A stretch of 64,000 bases of DNA, taken from Poa pratensis (taxonomy: Eukaryota > Streptophyta > Magnoliopsida > Poales > Poaceae). The stretch is from positions 11,121,523 to 11,185,522 of the forward strand of contig CAMZMU010000049.1 of NCBI GenBank assembly GCA_947311845.1. The letters run 5' to 3'. Positions 35,301-45,520 of this stretch are shown here, piece by piece (position 1 is the stretch's first letter; each line of letters starts with the position of its first letter). The position numbers were made by a program, and so were the translations under genes. The notes under the pieces were generated by a model. The model did not search any database. It saw only the letters and a program-made list of their open reading frames with translations, and had not been told where the DNA came from.

Positions 35301-36002
35301 TGGACAGGCACTCCCGGTTCTGGAAGGGCGCCGACGTCCTCGTCTTCAATTCCTACCTCTGGTGGATCACCGCCAGCAAGATACAGATCCTGTACGCAAC
35401 CAAACCAAGCATCTCCTCTAACCACGCTAGCTGCGTAACACTTTGATCTGAGCCAAACTGAACGTTACAGGAGAGGCGCCGACGACGACATGAGCAAGGC
35501 TATCGTGGAAATGGAACCAGAGGAGGCCTACAAGCTGGTGCTGCACCAGGTGGTCAGGTGGCTGGACACCAACATGGACCCAAAGAAATCCAGGGTCTTC
35601 TTCGTCACGGCGTCGCCAACGCACACCAACAGCCAGCTGTGGGGCGAGGAGATGGAGGGCGGCAACTGCTACGGCCAGAAGACGCCCATCACCGACAACG
35701 CGTCGTACCGGGGGAGCACGAGCAAGGCGATGCTGCGTGTGACCGCCGAGGTGCTGGGCGCCGCGGCGTCCGCGAGGGTGCCGGTGGGCGTGGTGAACGT
35801 CACGCAGATGTCCGAGTACCGCCGGGACGCGCACACGGAGGTGTACAGGGAGCTCTGGGCGCCGCCGACGCCCGAGCAGCTCGCCGACCCCAGGAGCTAC
35901 GCCGACTGCACGCACTGGTGCCTCCCCGGCGTGCCCGACGCCTGGAACGAGCTGCTCTACTGGAAGCTCTTCTTCCCAGCCGCCGGCGACCAGGCGATCT
36001 GA
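32377..36002 (+). CDS. Trichome birefringence-like (TBL) O-acetyltransferase, 4 exons, 397 aa, intact
   Basis: Exons are 32377-32445, 32533-32753, 35020-35391 and 35471-36002, all GT/AG and in phase (398 codons with TGA). Exon 1 encodes a hydrophobic leader ([18 protein letters not shown]), serving as signal peptide or short anchor. Exon 2 gives the PMR5N domain ([34 protein letters not shown]). Exon 3 has [11 protein letters not shown] with the likely nucleophile Ser118. Exon 4 closes with DCTHWC, placing Asp366 and His369 in the DxxH motif. The protein therefore has all known TBL catalytic residues and is predicted to O-acetylate a wall polysaccharide, most likely xylan, in the Golgi; the substrate is not shown by sequence. 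It is a close paralogue of the gene at 17762 but lacks the Pro/His-rich stem and two of its introns. The 2.27-kb intron 2 contains two transposon insertions. Start choice rests on the leader and splice phase. Confidence 0.9.
33169..33320. mobile_element. Degraded Stowaway-like MITE in TBL intron 2
   Basis: The sequence ATCACTCCGTTTTAAATTAT at the left and TA on both flanks suggest Stowaway. The intron copy at 39833-40222 lacks exactly this segment, which supports an insertion. The right end is eroded. Confidence 0.65.
33362..34290. mobile_element. hAT-like element in TBL intron 2, absent from the duplicate copy
   Basis: The left end is AGGGTGGAAAC and the right end is GTTTCCACCC. Both subterminal zones have GGATAATCCG and ATCCGATCCG-type words. 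GGTGCT repeats at both borders (within an 8-bp window). The copy of this intron near 40 kb joins CACGGTGC directly to TTATCGTGAAGG, which is an empty site. Length is about 929 bp and no protein was recognised. Confidence 0.75.
34521..34690. mobile_element. Remnant of a hAT-type MITE
   Basis: CAGTGGCGACGGAGCCAGAA resembles the CAGNGGCGGAGCCAG ends seen in the hAT element at 13869. A long G run followed by CTAGCCCCCCCTCC lies at the other side, as in that element. The second end is degraded. Confidence 0.45.
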
Positions 36003-36176
36003 CACCTATAATAGCCGTCGTCGTTCTAACATCGTACTGCACAGTGTCATTTCAATCGGTGTACTGTATCGTGTGCACTCCGTCGCTGTAATTCGTTCGC
36101 GGTTTTGGCCAACGTTGTTCAAATGCGAGTTCGTTGCTCTGCTCTGTTCCTGTCGGCTTCTCCGTGTCAATGGGCG

Positions 36177-37675
36177 GAGAAAATGACCGAAAACTACGAC
36201 ATTTGGGTCTCAGTTGTCACTTAACTACGACAATTGGAGTAAATGACACATGACTACTATTTCAGGGGCATGGTTGTGACAGAAAGCACTAATTTCTCGA
36301 TTTAACCGTGCTAACACGTTTTCTGACAGCTCGGCTCCACCTGTCGGGTATACGTGGCAAAAGAAAAAAGAAAAAATGTAAAGAAAAGAGAGGAAGTCAA
36401 CGCTGCCCCGTCTCAGTGCCGCCCCTCTCATCGGCATTGTATCGAGCACCTCATGTCCACCAGAAAGCACCACGCCGCCGTCAACGCGTTCGGTGCCTCG
36501 AGGTGTTCCGGCTCCTGCCGTCGCTGCGCTCGCCGCGTACCAGCTCCGACCACTCCCCCTCCCGCTCCTGCCGTCGCTGCGCTTGCCGCGTACCGTGGCT
36601 GACATGCCCGCGTCGTGTCGAGCGTGCTCCCGAGCCACGACCCCCTGCTCAGCAGGTGCTGGCCACGGGCGATGCACGGGCGCAACGAGGAGCGAGGGAG
36701 CTCGCCTGCGCCCGCCCCGACCTCGCCGTCCCTGGTGCGCGTGGCCGCGCCGCAGCTCTTCCGAGCCGGCCGGCGCCTCCGCTGAGGTCGCCACCCCCGC
36801 ACCAGCGTGCCTCCATGGCACGCGTCCCGTCCTGCGTCCTTGCCTTTGGCCCCGGTGGCTGCCCTCTTCCGTGCCGGCCGGCGCCTCCGCCATCACCATG
36901 GACGCGGTGGACGCGGACTGCGGCAGACACGGACGCGGAGGTGAAGGACCGAGACGAGCCTCGAGTTGCTCAAGCGCCGCGTCGGCGCGCTGCTGCTTGA
37001 GTCCAGATGGGGAGCTAGGCAAGGTGCTGGACGGGCGCGCGCCGGCGCTGTCCCGGGACGGAGGCGAACACGACGCCCTTGTCCTGCTCCCCTAGCGCGC
37101 GCCTCGACCGAGCTCCTCCGGCACCCGCCTCGTGCGAGGACAGGAAGGCGTTACTGGGCGGTGGCGCCAGCACGGGCTTGGGCTCGCCGCGTTCGTGCCG
37201 TGGCCGCCGTCCTGTCTGGTTCATACGGCGCGGTCGGGGGAGCCAAGGCAGAGGAGGAGCTGCCTGCTGGTGCTGCATAGAAGCTGGCGCAGATCGGGGC
37301 CCTCAGCGCCAGTGAGGCCAGCTCGTCGGCACAGATCGGGGCCGCGCAGCCGGAGAGGAGGTCGTCGGCCCGGAGGAAGGAGGCGGTGGCGGGGAGGTCG
37401 AGCGTGGCCAGAGCCGCGGGGTGGAGGCAGCGTTGACCAAACCTATGTGAAGAAGTGCAGTGTTCACTTCGTCTTTTTTTTAATCTGTTTTTTGCCACGT
37501 GTACCTGACAGGTGGGCCCGTGCGGTCAGAAATCCTGTTACGACGACTAAAACGAGTGTTCAGTGCTTTCTGTCACAACCCTGCCCCTGAGATGGTAGTC
37601 ATGTGTCATTTACCCCAAATGTCGTAGTTAAGTGACAACTGAGTCCCAAATGTCGTAGTTTTCAGTCATTTTCTT
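36177..37675. mobile_element. Mutator-like element (MULE) with long inverted repeats and GC-rich cargo
   Basis: CAATGGGCG is directly repeated at 36168-36176 and 37676-37684, a 9-bp duplication as expected for MULEs. Inverted arms of about 190 bases (36177-36365 and 37488-37675) begin with AGAAAATGAC.GAAAACTACG and extend to CCACCTGTC..GTA..CGTGGCAAA. The interior, about 36400-37440, is GC-rich with many overlapping frames on both strands and a tandem segment at 36500-36600 (CTCCTGCCGTCGCTGCGC). No transposase is present. Such MULEs often carry captured gene pieces (Pack-MULE), but I could not name a source gene. It lies 174 bases after the TBL stop. Confidence 0.88.
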
Positions 37676-37689
37676 CAATGGGCGCGGCC

Positions 37690-38735
37690 ATGCACACTCA
37701 CATGTGCGCTTCGACGGCCAAGAGCAGCACAAAACTGAAACTCGATGCTTTGGGCAAAGCTTATGTTATAAACGATAGCAAGATAAACGACGAAGAGCGA
37801 AAAGATCAAACCAACGGGGACACGAGATTTAACGTGGAAAACCCCTCCAACAATGGAGGAGAAAAACCACGGGTGCCAGCCAGCAATATTTCACTATATC
37901 GGGTGAGGTTACAAATGCCGGGGATTTACACAATGCGAATTATCCCAACCGGCGGCTTACAAGAGGTATATATGGTGGCATAAAACGCTAAGTCGGCTGC
38001 AGTCCAACCGGGGCGCTGCGCTCTCCTCGTCACAAGTTGGCCTTTATCAGTATATACGAATTTGAATCATCACAAAATAACAGCTTTGTGGCATGCCTCG
38101 AAACTTGTTCATCTGCAAAATGAAGATAAACTAAAAAAGTTGTTATACGAGCGCCATCCCTCGCTTTGTTCAAAGTCTCATAGAAAAGGTGACGGTTTGC
38201 CTATGGAAGGGTAGAACGAGGTGGTACTAGAGAGCTTCCGAATGGTGTTCTTGTGGCGGTGCTACCGCCGGAGATGGCCGTTCCTCGCGTACCGGCTACC
38301 AGAGCTGGTTGTCGACTTATGACGTCAACATGCGGCTCGCCTACAGGGTGATCTTTGGCGTAACATCGAACCACCAGGGAGTGACTTCCTTGCTTATCGT
38401 GGCGTGGTTTAACGACGTCAACCCCGGTAAGCTACCGCCCCTATCCTGAGGTCAGGGTGAATCAGGATCTAGTGGGATTGGAATCTGGCGAGGTGGCGAA
38501 CCATGCTTGTCCATCTCCGGCGGTTTGTGCTGCTGTTATGATCTGGTTGAGATAGTTAATAGTGTGGTATGAACGATGAAGCAGACTCACTTATATGACA
38601 ATATACTTCCTCTTGTGAGTATTCTATTAGATCATTCTATGCAATTGTAAACCAGAGGGATGATTCCAGTGCATACACCTGCTGTTTGGAGATTGTTTGT
38701 TCCTCCTAAAATACATTAGTTCCTTGTCTGTTAGA
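37690..38735. other. Non-genic, perhaps LTR-element debris
   Basis: The phrase GAGATTTAACGTGGAAAACC with AGGAGAAAAACCACGGG at 37825-37880 resembles text seen near Ty1-copia LTRs of grasses, but no LTR pair or domain is visible. No gene is supported. Confidence 0.3.
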
Positions 38736-38739
38736 AAAT

Positions 38740-39090
38740 AGCAAACTTCTGACGAGAGATAATTTTAACAAACGTAGGCATGTAGATGACTTGAATTGTG
38801 TCTTTTGCAATGAGCCTGAAAGTGCGTCACACCTGTTTTTCGAGTGCATTGTTGCCTTTCAATTTTGGAGCATAATTGCTTCGTGCTTTAACTTTTCAGT
38901 TGGTCTTGATTTCAAATTTGTTGGCGGTTTGTGGGTTAGTGATAAAAAAACAAATTAGTTTAAATATTGGTTCTACAGCTGCCTTGTTAAGTTTGTGGAG
39001 ACATAAACATGATATGATTTCAGGGGGTTTCCTGTACAACAATGCCATATATGCGGAAAGAAATGCTTCTATTCCTACATCGATGAAGGT
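38740..39090 (+). pseudogene. LINE fragment with zinc-binding reverse transcriptase tail (zf-RVT)
   Basis: A plus frame reads LLTRDNFNKRRHVDDLNCVF followed by CNEPESASHLFFEC, the Cys-Cys-His-Cys zf-RVT domain found at the C-terminus of plant L1 reverse transcriptases. In-frame stops occur before (around 38705-38750) and after (38958). It is a decayed fragment without a visible tail. Confidence 0.75.
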
Positions 39091-39094
39091 CCTT

Positions 39095-39832
39095 AAAATA
39101 ACTGCGGAATTTCTCATGCCATTCAGCCCAAGGGATTAGGACGCGTTCTTGACATCCTTGACGACGGTGAGCTCTTCCCCATCGGTGACACGACCATGAC
39201 GACATGGAGCTAGTATCAACATATTTTGTACTAATATTTTATACTTTACCTAACTCATTGTACAGGCAAGTTGTATTGTTCTTGCTGATATACAACATTT
39301 CATTTATTTTGTTTAATTTAATACCACCAACAGATATAGCTAGCAGAATTAACAATATAAACATACTATGTATATTGGAGTACATATTTCTTATACCATT
39401 CTCATATTTATCATTACGATCGAGTGTATTTTGTAGTGCCAAACTGAAATTGTTATTGCTTGCAACGGTGTTTATGGAACCCTCTTCTCACAATTGATTG
39501 CATTGTAAATCTTAGCAGGCAACATTACAACATTGTATGTTTGTATCTATCATGGTTCAAAGTATAGTTAAATACCCACATAACTTGTTCGATTGATCTA
39601 GAGTGTATGATTGTAGCAAATATTTTGGCACCGTTTTCTAGATTACAATACTAGATATCAAGCAGCAAATGAAACTACAATTCTGCCTAGGGCACACTAG
39701 GTGGAGACAAACAAATAAGTATAACTAAAGGATTCACCTAGGTGTGTTTGTACGTACCCTTTTGCATAATATCCTCAAATACCCACATAACTTGGTAGAT
39801 TAATCTGGATATACATAGTATGTGAGGCATCC
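39095..39832. other. AT-rich stretch without a gene
   Basis: No coding sequence, terminal repeats or RNA genes were recognised in this segment. Confidence 0.4.
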
Positions 39833-40222
39833 TCTCGTTATGGCCGTAGGGTAGAATTTGAAGTCACCGTTTTTTCGATAAAGGGAATATATTAATATAA
39901 AAAAACCTGAAGTCACAGTTGCACGAGACAATTTGAAAATTCAAAAGTTCAAATCTGTACTGTAGTAATGAACGGCAAGGAGCTAGCCAGGCACTACACG
40001 GTGCTTATCGTGAAGGCAGGTTTCTGTTTTGCCGGCGCATATGCATGTAGCATGCCCTACTGACAAAACGGGGCTAGGTCCATGCAGAGAGAAAGAGTGG
40101 CCCGTGGTCGTGCTGTGCCCTCAAGTCCACGGCTTTTTTTCTGGTGGTTCGAAATTCTATACCTGCCTCTCCTGAACTTGTGCTGTCGCTGTATGTACAC
40201 CTCTTTTGGGGAAAGATTCAGA
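39833..40222 (+). repeat. Partial copy of TBL intron 2 (empty-site copy)
   Basis: The segment matches 33064-34523 in the same orientation. Shared blocks are GCATCCTCTCG, ATTCAAAAGTTCAAA, GAACGGCAAGGAGCTAGC.AG, GGTGCTTATCGTGAAGGCAG and ATACCTGCCTCTCCTGAACT. It lacks the two insertions found in the intron. It has its own 40-bp insert (39868-39907) flanked by TGAAGTCAC. Sequence drift shows the duplication is old. Confidence 0.82.
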
Positions 40223-41534
40223 GGCAATCGACTGTCCAAATCGTCAATCCAAGGCCTTCCCTAAGGAAAATATTCAAAAAATCAAATTCACCATGCTGAC
40301 GAGAATGGAGGTGGCTGGAGGTCAAACTAGCCCTTTGCCTAGAACAGAGCCGTGGTCTGGGCAAGGGTTGCTGGAGCAGCCATCATTGGTTTGATGATCA
40401 AATGAAAGGATTCTGGGAGCAAATACAAGGAAGAGAGACAACAATGCCGACTTGGCTTAGTGGCGGTGGGACTATAAATTATTTAACACTGGAAATTCTT
40501 TATCAAATTATAGACACGCACTTCTTCTAACCATACATAACACATAACCAATACCTTATAAGACATAAAGCATCACAATGCTACTTCTTTTCGCATAACA
40601 AAGAAACAATCTTTATTCGACATAACGTCTCATAGAACCACACTTTTAAGCATCAGTTTTACAGAACCAGTCACTCTCACTGGTATATTATTTCCAAAAC
40701 TACAGTTCGGAGGGGTGTTCGGTTTCACAGAACCACTCCACCCAGGCATATAATATTCCACAAGACTAACCGTACATTGGTAACACGTACTAACAGTAAA
40801 TTGTTAGGGAGCACTAGTACTACACGTGTGTGGCACCGCAAGTGGGTTGTAAACTTAAAACCCTCAAAAGTGTAGTTTTGTGAAAAGTTATATTACCAAA
40901 GTGTCCAGGGCCGTGCATAGGGCGAGTCTATTTTGTCGAGAACTAACCATACAAAGTTATATATTAAAAAGGGCCGTCCGATAGATACGTTCTTCCACTG
41001 AATCCATTGTTCCAGAATGATGGAAGAAATGTATCCAAACTCCGCTAGGAGTCTTAAGAAAGACGATGCTTCCGGGTCTCCAACTCGAGGCATCCTGATC
41101 CTAGTACTGGAGCGCCTGAATTTTAAGAAAACGTATATTAACAAGGACCATAAATCAAATCACAGGGGAAAACGCTAGTCTTACAAACTATATAAATCTT
41201 AATAACATTATAGAGTAGGGAAATCCTAAATACTATGAAATTTGCATTACGAGCACATGAAAAGGGGATATTTCTTTGTTAACAGATCATCCACCCACCC
41301 CCACCCCACCCCGCCCCACCCGGACACAAAGAGACACAAACTTTAGGATTTCTTCAGGTTCTCACCTAATTCTGATGGAGGGGCGAGACGCAGGCAGCGG
41401 GGTGGTGTAGCAGAGCTGGAGAAGAGGCCGGCGGGGTCAGGAACCCTAGCACAGCAGCTCAACCCAGCCGCTGATGAGAAAGAGGCGGAAGGTTTCAAAC
41501 AGTCCTGTCCAAACCAGCAAACCGCCTGGTTTAT
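40223..41534. other. Non-genic stretch
   Basis: Mixed sequence with short frames only. At 40710-40760 there is a TTCGGTTTCACAGAACCACT phrase echoed at 40650-40680, a weak local duplication. No gene, terminal repeats or RNA were recognised. Confidence 0.35.
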
Positions 41535-41860
41535 GGGCATGTACAATGGTAGAGAAGGTTGGTCTTCCCTTATTTTGCCACGTCACTCAGAGAAGGCAAT
41601 AAATAGTAGTAGTACGATGAGTTATCCCTTATAGTCATCTCTAGCAATTAATGAGAATTAATTAAATTTAGAAAGAAATTATGCTAATAAGGGAGAGCAT
41701 ATGGTACAATGCACAAAATAGCCTTCTCTTAAAATTAAGAGATCATCCCTTAGCTAAGGGAAGGCAACGCTCTCTCTCTTCATTCTCTTTCCTCCAACTA
41801 AGCAAAAATCCGACATGGCATCTCTAAGGGATGGCTGACATCACCGCATTGTACATGCCC
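41535..41860. mobile_element. MITE with GGGCATGTACAATG ends
   Basis: The left end GGGCATGTACAATGG and the right end CATTGTACATGCCC are inverted repeats bounding 326 bp. The interior contains paired GAGAAGG and CTTCTC blocks. The flanks (TTAT and TAAA) do not give a clean target duplication, so the superfamily is uncertain; Harbinger type is likely. Confidence 0.78.
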
Positions 41861-41983
41861 TAAATCTATCGGCCCGGTTCGGAATCCAACCATCTAGTCG
41901 AATCCGTTCCGACAACCAGATTTGTTATTTTTGAGCGAATTCCAACAACCAGATTGTTGCCTAAAGAAGGCTCAAAGCCCACC

Positions 41984-42133
41984 TTTATATAGTATGCGTA
42001 TAACTGGGCCGGCCCAGGATTTCCAGTTTAAGCCTCACCTAACCTGATTCGGAGACCGATCCCGTTTATTTATTCCTGTTAACAAAACAATTAGCCGGCG
42101 GCCGTCGCGGCCCGGTCGAGACAACTGCTGGCG
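41984..42133 (+). promoter_or_regulatory. Promoter-like segment (TATA plus GGCCCA motif)
   Basis: TTTATATAGTATG at 41984 and GGGCCGGCCCA at 42006 lie 120-150 bases before the ATG at 42134. Site II-like GGCCCA elements with a TATA box are frequent in nuclear genes for mitochondrial proteins. Whether it is active is unknown. Confidence 0.3.
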
Positions 42134-42259
42134 ATGGCAATGTTCCGATCTGCCATTGGAACTGCGCTCCGCCGGACACAGTCTTCAGCAGCGTCGTCCG
42201 CTGCTGTCTTGGATGCACCGACGCAGCCAGTGACTACGGCGGCCGTCGCCGATTTCTAG
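42134..42259 (+). pseudogene. Short ORF resembling a mitochondrial presequence, then stop
   Basis: The 41-residue frame begins MAMFRSAIGTALRRTQSSAA and is rich in Arg, Ser and Ala with no acidic residue until residue 27, like a mitochondrial targeting peptide. It ends at TAG 42257, and CCAGGGTAGGTATC soon after could be a splice donor. A shift of frame would extend it by about 12 residues. It may be the damaged first exon of a gene for a mitochondrial protein. Later exons are not identified, although a candidate open segment lies at 46455-46585. Family unknown. Confidence 0.3.
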
Positions 42260-43318
42260 CTTCCCTGGATACCGCGACGCCACCAGGGTAGGTATCTCGA
42301 ATTCTCCATGTGGATTATTTCGTAATTTTGTGGTAGGCTATTTGCAGCGCGTGACTTGTGGATTTGGGTTGAAATGTTCATTCTGGTCTACCCGACTACC
42401 CGCATACTATAAAAAACGAATAAAATTTGGAGTTGATATTTCTGACTCTGATGACTCCGATCTCCAGTGATCTGTTTATTATAAAAAATTCAAAAAACCA
42501 ATTTAAAAGTTTCAAAAATCTAAAAAATCCCGATTGTTCTCAATAATGGTATCCCAGGAACGTGTAAATTTTTAATTTGAAATACTCCATAATACAAAGT
42601 GAACAATGCACATTTTCAAATGTATTTTGAGCTACACAAAACTGACAAATTTACATATCTGATTATATTAAACATTGCACATTTTCAAATGTACAACTTT
42701 TGTCATTTTTGTGTCGTCCATAATACAAAGAATTACATGTTGTGATTTTACATGCTTATAAAACTAGTTGACATGTCCGGGCAACGCACGCCTTCACAAT
42801 TAAATGGAATAATTTACAAGTAAGAAAAGACCGTACCAGTACAGGGTGTACGTGGATTACTTCTTTTGGTACAAGTCAATAGCAGCACAAATATCTCAAC
42901 AGTGTGGTACTATAACTCATCATATGCAGGAAAGTCATGGCAGTACGTATCAAGTGTACATGAAAAATCCCAAGCTTCGGGCAATTAATTTGAAACACTA
43001 AAAAAAACTGAAGTAAACATTGCCAATACCACATGTCTGAATCTTTAGCGAATAGTTCTGCTGGTTGTGCCACAAGTTTTTATTTCAACACATTTTCTGT
43101 CTGCCACATTAATTTAATTTTTTTGTTCAAGCGCATGTAATTTTTTTCTAAAAATTCCCTTAAACTACTACTACACTTTTGCATCAGCCCTACATTTTAT
43201 AATTCTTATGTAAGCATCATGGAGCACGAAAAACTCAGACATAAGCCAACGGAACTCGTGCGGCGACGAAGTTGCGCTCCTTGGGTGGCTTCTTGGCACA
43301 AATTATGTCATATACTCA
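42260..43318. other. Non-genic stretch
   Basis: AT-rich sequence with repeated phrases (ACATTTTCAAATGTA twice near 42610-42690). No gene is supported. Confidence 0.35.
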
Positions 43319-43635
43319 GGGCCTCTTTGATTCAAAGGATTTGCATAGGAATCTTGTAGGATTCAAATCCTTAGGAATTTTTTCCTATGATACTTGTTTG
43401 ATTTATAGGATTGAATCCCATAGGATTTTTTTCCTATGGAATCCTTTGCACTAGTTCCTATAGGAATTCTAACATCCACTCACACTTCTTTTTCAAAATC
43501 CTTTGCTTTTCCTGTGATGGAATCAAACAAAGATTGATGCATGTGAAATCCTGTAGGATTGAAGTGGGCATGACATTACAATCCTGCAGTTTTCCTATTC
43601 CTGCGTTTTTTCTATCATGCGAATCAAACATGCCC
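43319..43635. mobile_element. Harbinger/Tourist-type MITE, TCA duplication
   Basis: The ends are GGGCCTCTTTGATTCAAAGG and the complement of ATGCGAATCAAACATGCCC, flanked by TCA at 43316-43318 and 43636-43638. The interior is rich in TAGGATT and AATCCTA words. Length is 317 bp, matching a common grass MITE family. Confidence 0.88.
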
Positions 43636-43638
43636 TCA

Positions 43639-44131
43639 ATGTCTCACCCATATCCTGCATCACGACCTTCACTGGCGGCACCGCCTCGGGCATTTAAGTG
43701 ATCCATTAACTAAAGCACTCAAGTTCCGATAAAGGTAGGGAGTTGTTTGACTGCCTTCAGCTTCACAAGGTTGCATGATTTGTATCACTGCAGTTTCTTC
43801 ATCACAATTCAGAAGCTTGCATCTCTGCAGTCTCTTCATCATCATCAGAAGCTGCTTCACTTTTATTTTTCTGGCGAGCAGGACAATCCTGCTAGTGATG
43901 ATTCCTCCAGACAAGTAGGGAGTGAATAAGCCCAAAGTATACTTAATAGCCCATTAGCCCATAGCCGAATAAAAGTCCAATGTCTCCCGTAGCATTGTTT
44001 TTCTAGTGTGCAGCCCAACACGTGCTGCATTTGCCTTGCTGCAACAGCCGAGGCTGTACTCCGCCGAACCACGCGCTCGCCTCCTGCACCTGTGCCACAT
44101 GCGGATCGATTTCAGAAGCGTTGTTGACTTA
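43639..44131. other. Non-genic stretch
   Basis: No gene or transposon ends were recognised. A short CATCATCAGAAGC repeat-like zone lies at 43800-43860. Confidence 0.35.
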
Positions 44132-44371
44132 GGGCTCATTTACCACCCATCATTTTAAGCTAGAATCATGGAATTCATTTGTGATTACATACTCAACATG
44201 TTTGTCATGGAATTGGACATGTCATTTCATTTGGAATTCCAGTAAATAACTATTGTATGTTATGCCAAATTCTTTTCCTAACCTTGTCATTTCACTTTTC
44301 AAATAAAATAAAATGATGGCATTATTTCATTTCTGCCAAATGAAATGAAATGATAGGTGCCAAACGAGCCC
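44132..44371. mobile_element. Tourist-type MITE, TTA duplication
   Basis: GGGCTCATTTACCACCCATC at the left pairs with GATAGGTGCCAAACGAGCCC at the right. TTA flanks both ends (44129-44131 and 44372-44374). ATTTCATTT words fill the interior. Length is 240 bp. Confidence 0.88.
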
Positions 44372-44833
44372 TTAGTTTTCTTTCTCCAATCTTTCGGTTT
44401 GTTCGGTTGTAATCGAGCACCAAACCGAATTCTGAGACCCCGAATTTCTCGGTTAGCACTTTTCTAAGTAACTGATCGGTCTCTGTTATCTTGAACCTGA
44501 ATTTCATTAAAGCCCGAAGAGCCGAACCGATCGGTTCGGTCTAACCGAATGCCCAGGCCTACACACAACTGTTCTCAGTTTCTCAAGGTGGCATGACTTG
44601 CGTTGATGTAGCAGCTTCAACTTGGTCGGACCCCATATTTTCTTTTCTTGCAAACAGGATCGCCCAGAGCCCCAGCTAGTTACGATTGACATAATGTAGT
44701 CATAGACGCATATACTAACATAACTAATTGATTCCATAAATCTAGAGACCACGGCTGAAACCAGCTGAGAACTACTACATGAACGATATGGTGGAAACCG
44801 GGATCGGTCGAGCAGCCATTTAGTGAGCATCGA

Positions 44834-45500
44834 TCACTCCTTCAGAATGGATGGGCAGGTTGTGGTCAGATGCTCGAAGCCGTTGCTTGCCAATTGTCAT
44901 GACCGCCTTCAGCTTCGCCGGAGAGCGACCAAGGAATCGAAACACGCATCCTTGAGCCCGCGACAGCCAAGCGGTTGAGCTAACGCGAGGATGTTTGCCG
45001 CCATGCCACGTCGATGCTCACGCACAGATGATCCTCCCAGAGCAGCTTCAACCTCTCCATGCCGTTGCCGTACCGGTGCGCCGCCAGGGGCGGCCTCCTC
45101 CTGCTTCGTTGTCTTATCCGACAGGACAGGGAGTCCGTGTGCATGAAGTAGAGTAGCGCCTTGAAGACCTGAGACAACATCTTGTCCACGCGTACCACGC
45201 CGGCCGTGGCGCCGCTCTGTTCGAGGAGCTCGACGCGGTACGCGGGGACCGTGCCGCGAGCAACCGGCGGTGCATGACGAACCTTTCGCCGGCCACCTCG
45301 AACATGGCGTCGACGCGGCTCCCGGTCTCGAGGAGTCCAAGGAGACATAACTTACCGGTGAGACCCTGCGCGGCAAAGTGGTCCTCGAAAAAGGTGAGCG
45401 CAAGCTCGAGTGTGGGGAGCAGCGGGAGGTGGTGCGGCTGGTGGGAGAGGGGCACAGCGTTGACGACCGAGACGACGGCCGAGGAGGCGGCAGTGGGCCG
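44834..45500 (-). pseudogene. BTB/POZ (MATH-BTB family) pseudogene
   Basis: Minus-strand fragments in three frames together resemble a grass MATH-BTB protein (adaptor for CUL3 ubiquitin ligases). Frame one gives LLETGSRVDAMFEVAGERFV and MHRRLLAARSP (BTB start). A second frame gives RVELLEQSGA, VDKMLSQVFKALLYFMHTD and ERLKLLWEDH. The third gives MAANILALAQPLGCRGLKDA. Near the end ASNGFEHLTTTCPSILKE precedes the stop at 44834. At least three frame changes (near 45245, 44998 and 44910) are present, and the N-terminal MATH domain is absent. It is a truncated, dead copy of a very large grass family. Confidence 0.82.
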
Positions 45501-45520
45501 ATCGTGGCCGATCCGAACAC

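Noticed and set aside
17762..36002. Metabolic gene cluster
   Set aside because: The only related genes are two TBL paralogues, which points to local duplication. Neighbours have unrelated functions.
36308..37590. Several frames of 80-265 codons in the GC-rich block after the second TBL gene
   Set aside because: All are inside the MULE, overlap in most frames and show no family motif. They may contain gene pieces, but no gene is supported.
37820..37880. Ty1-copia LTR
   Set aside because: Only a phrase resemblance; no second LTR, primer-binding site or coding domain nearby.
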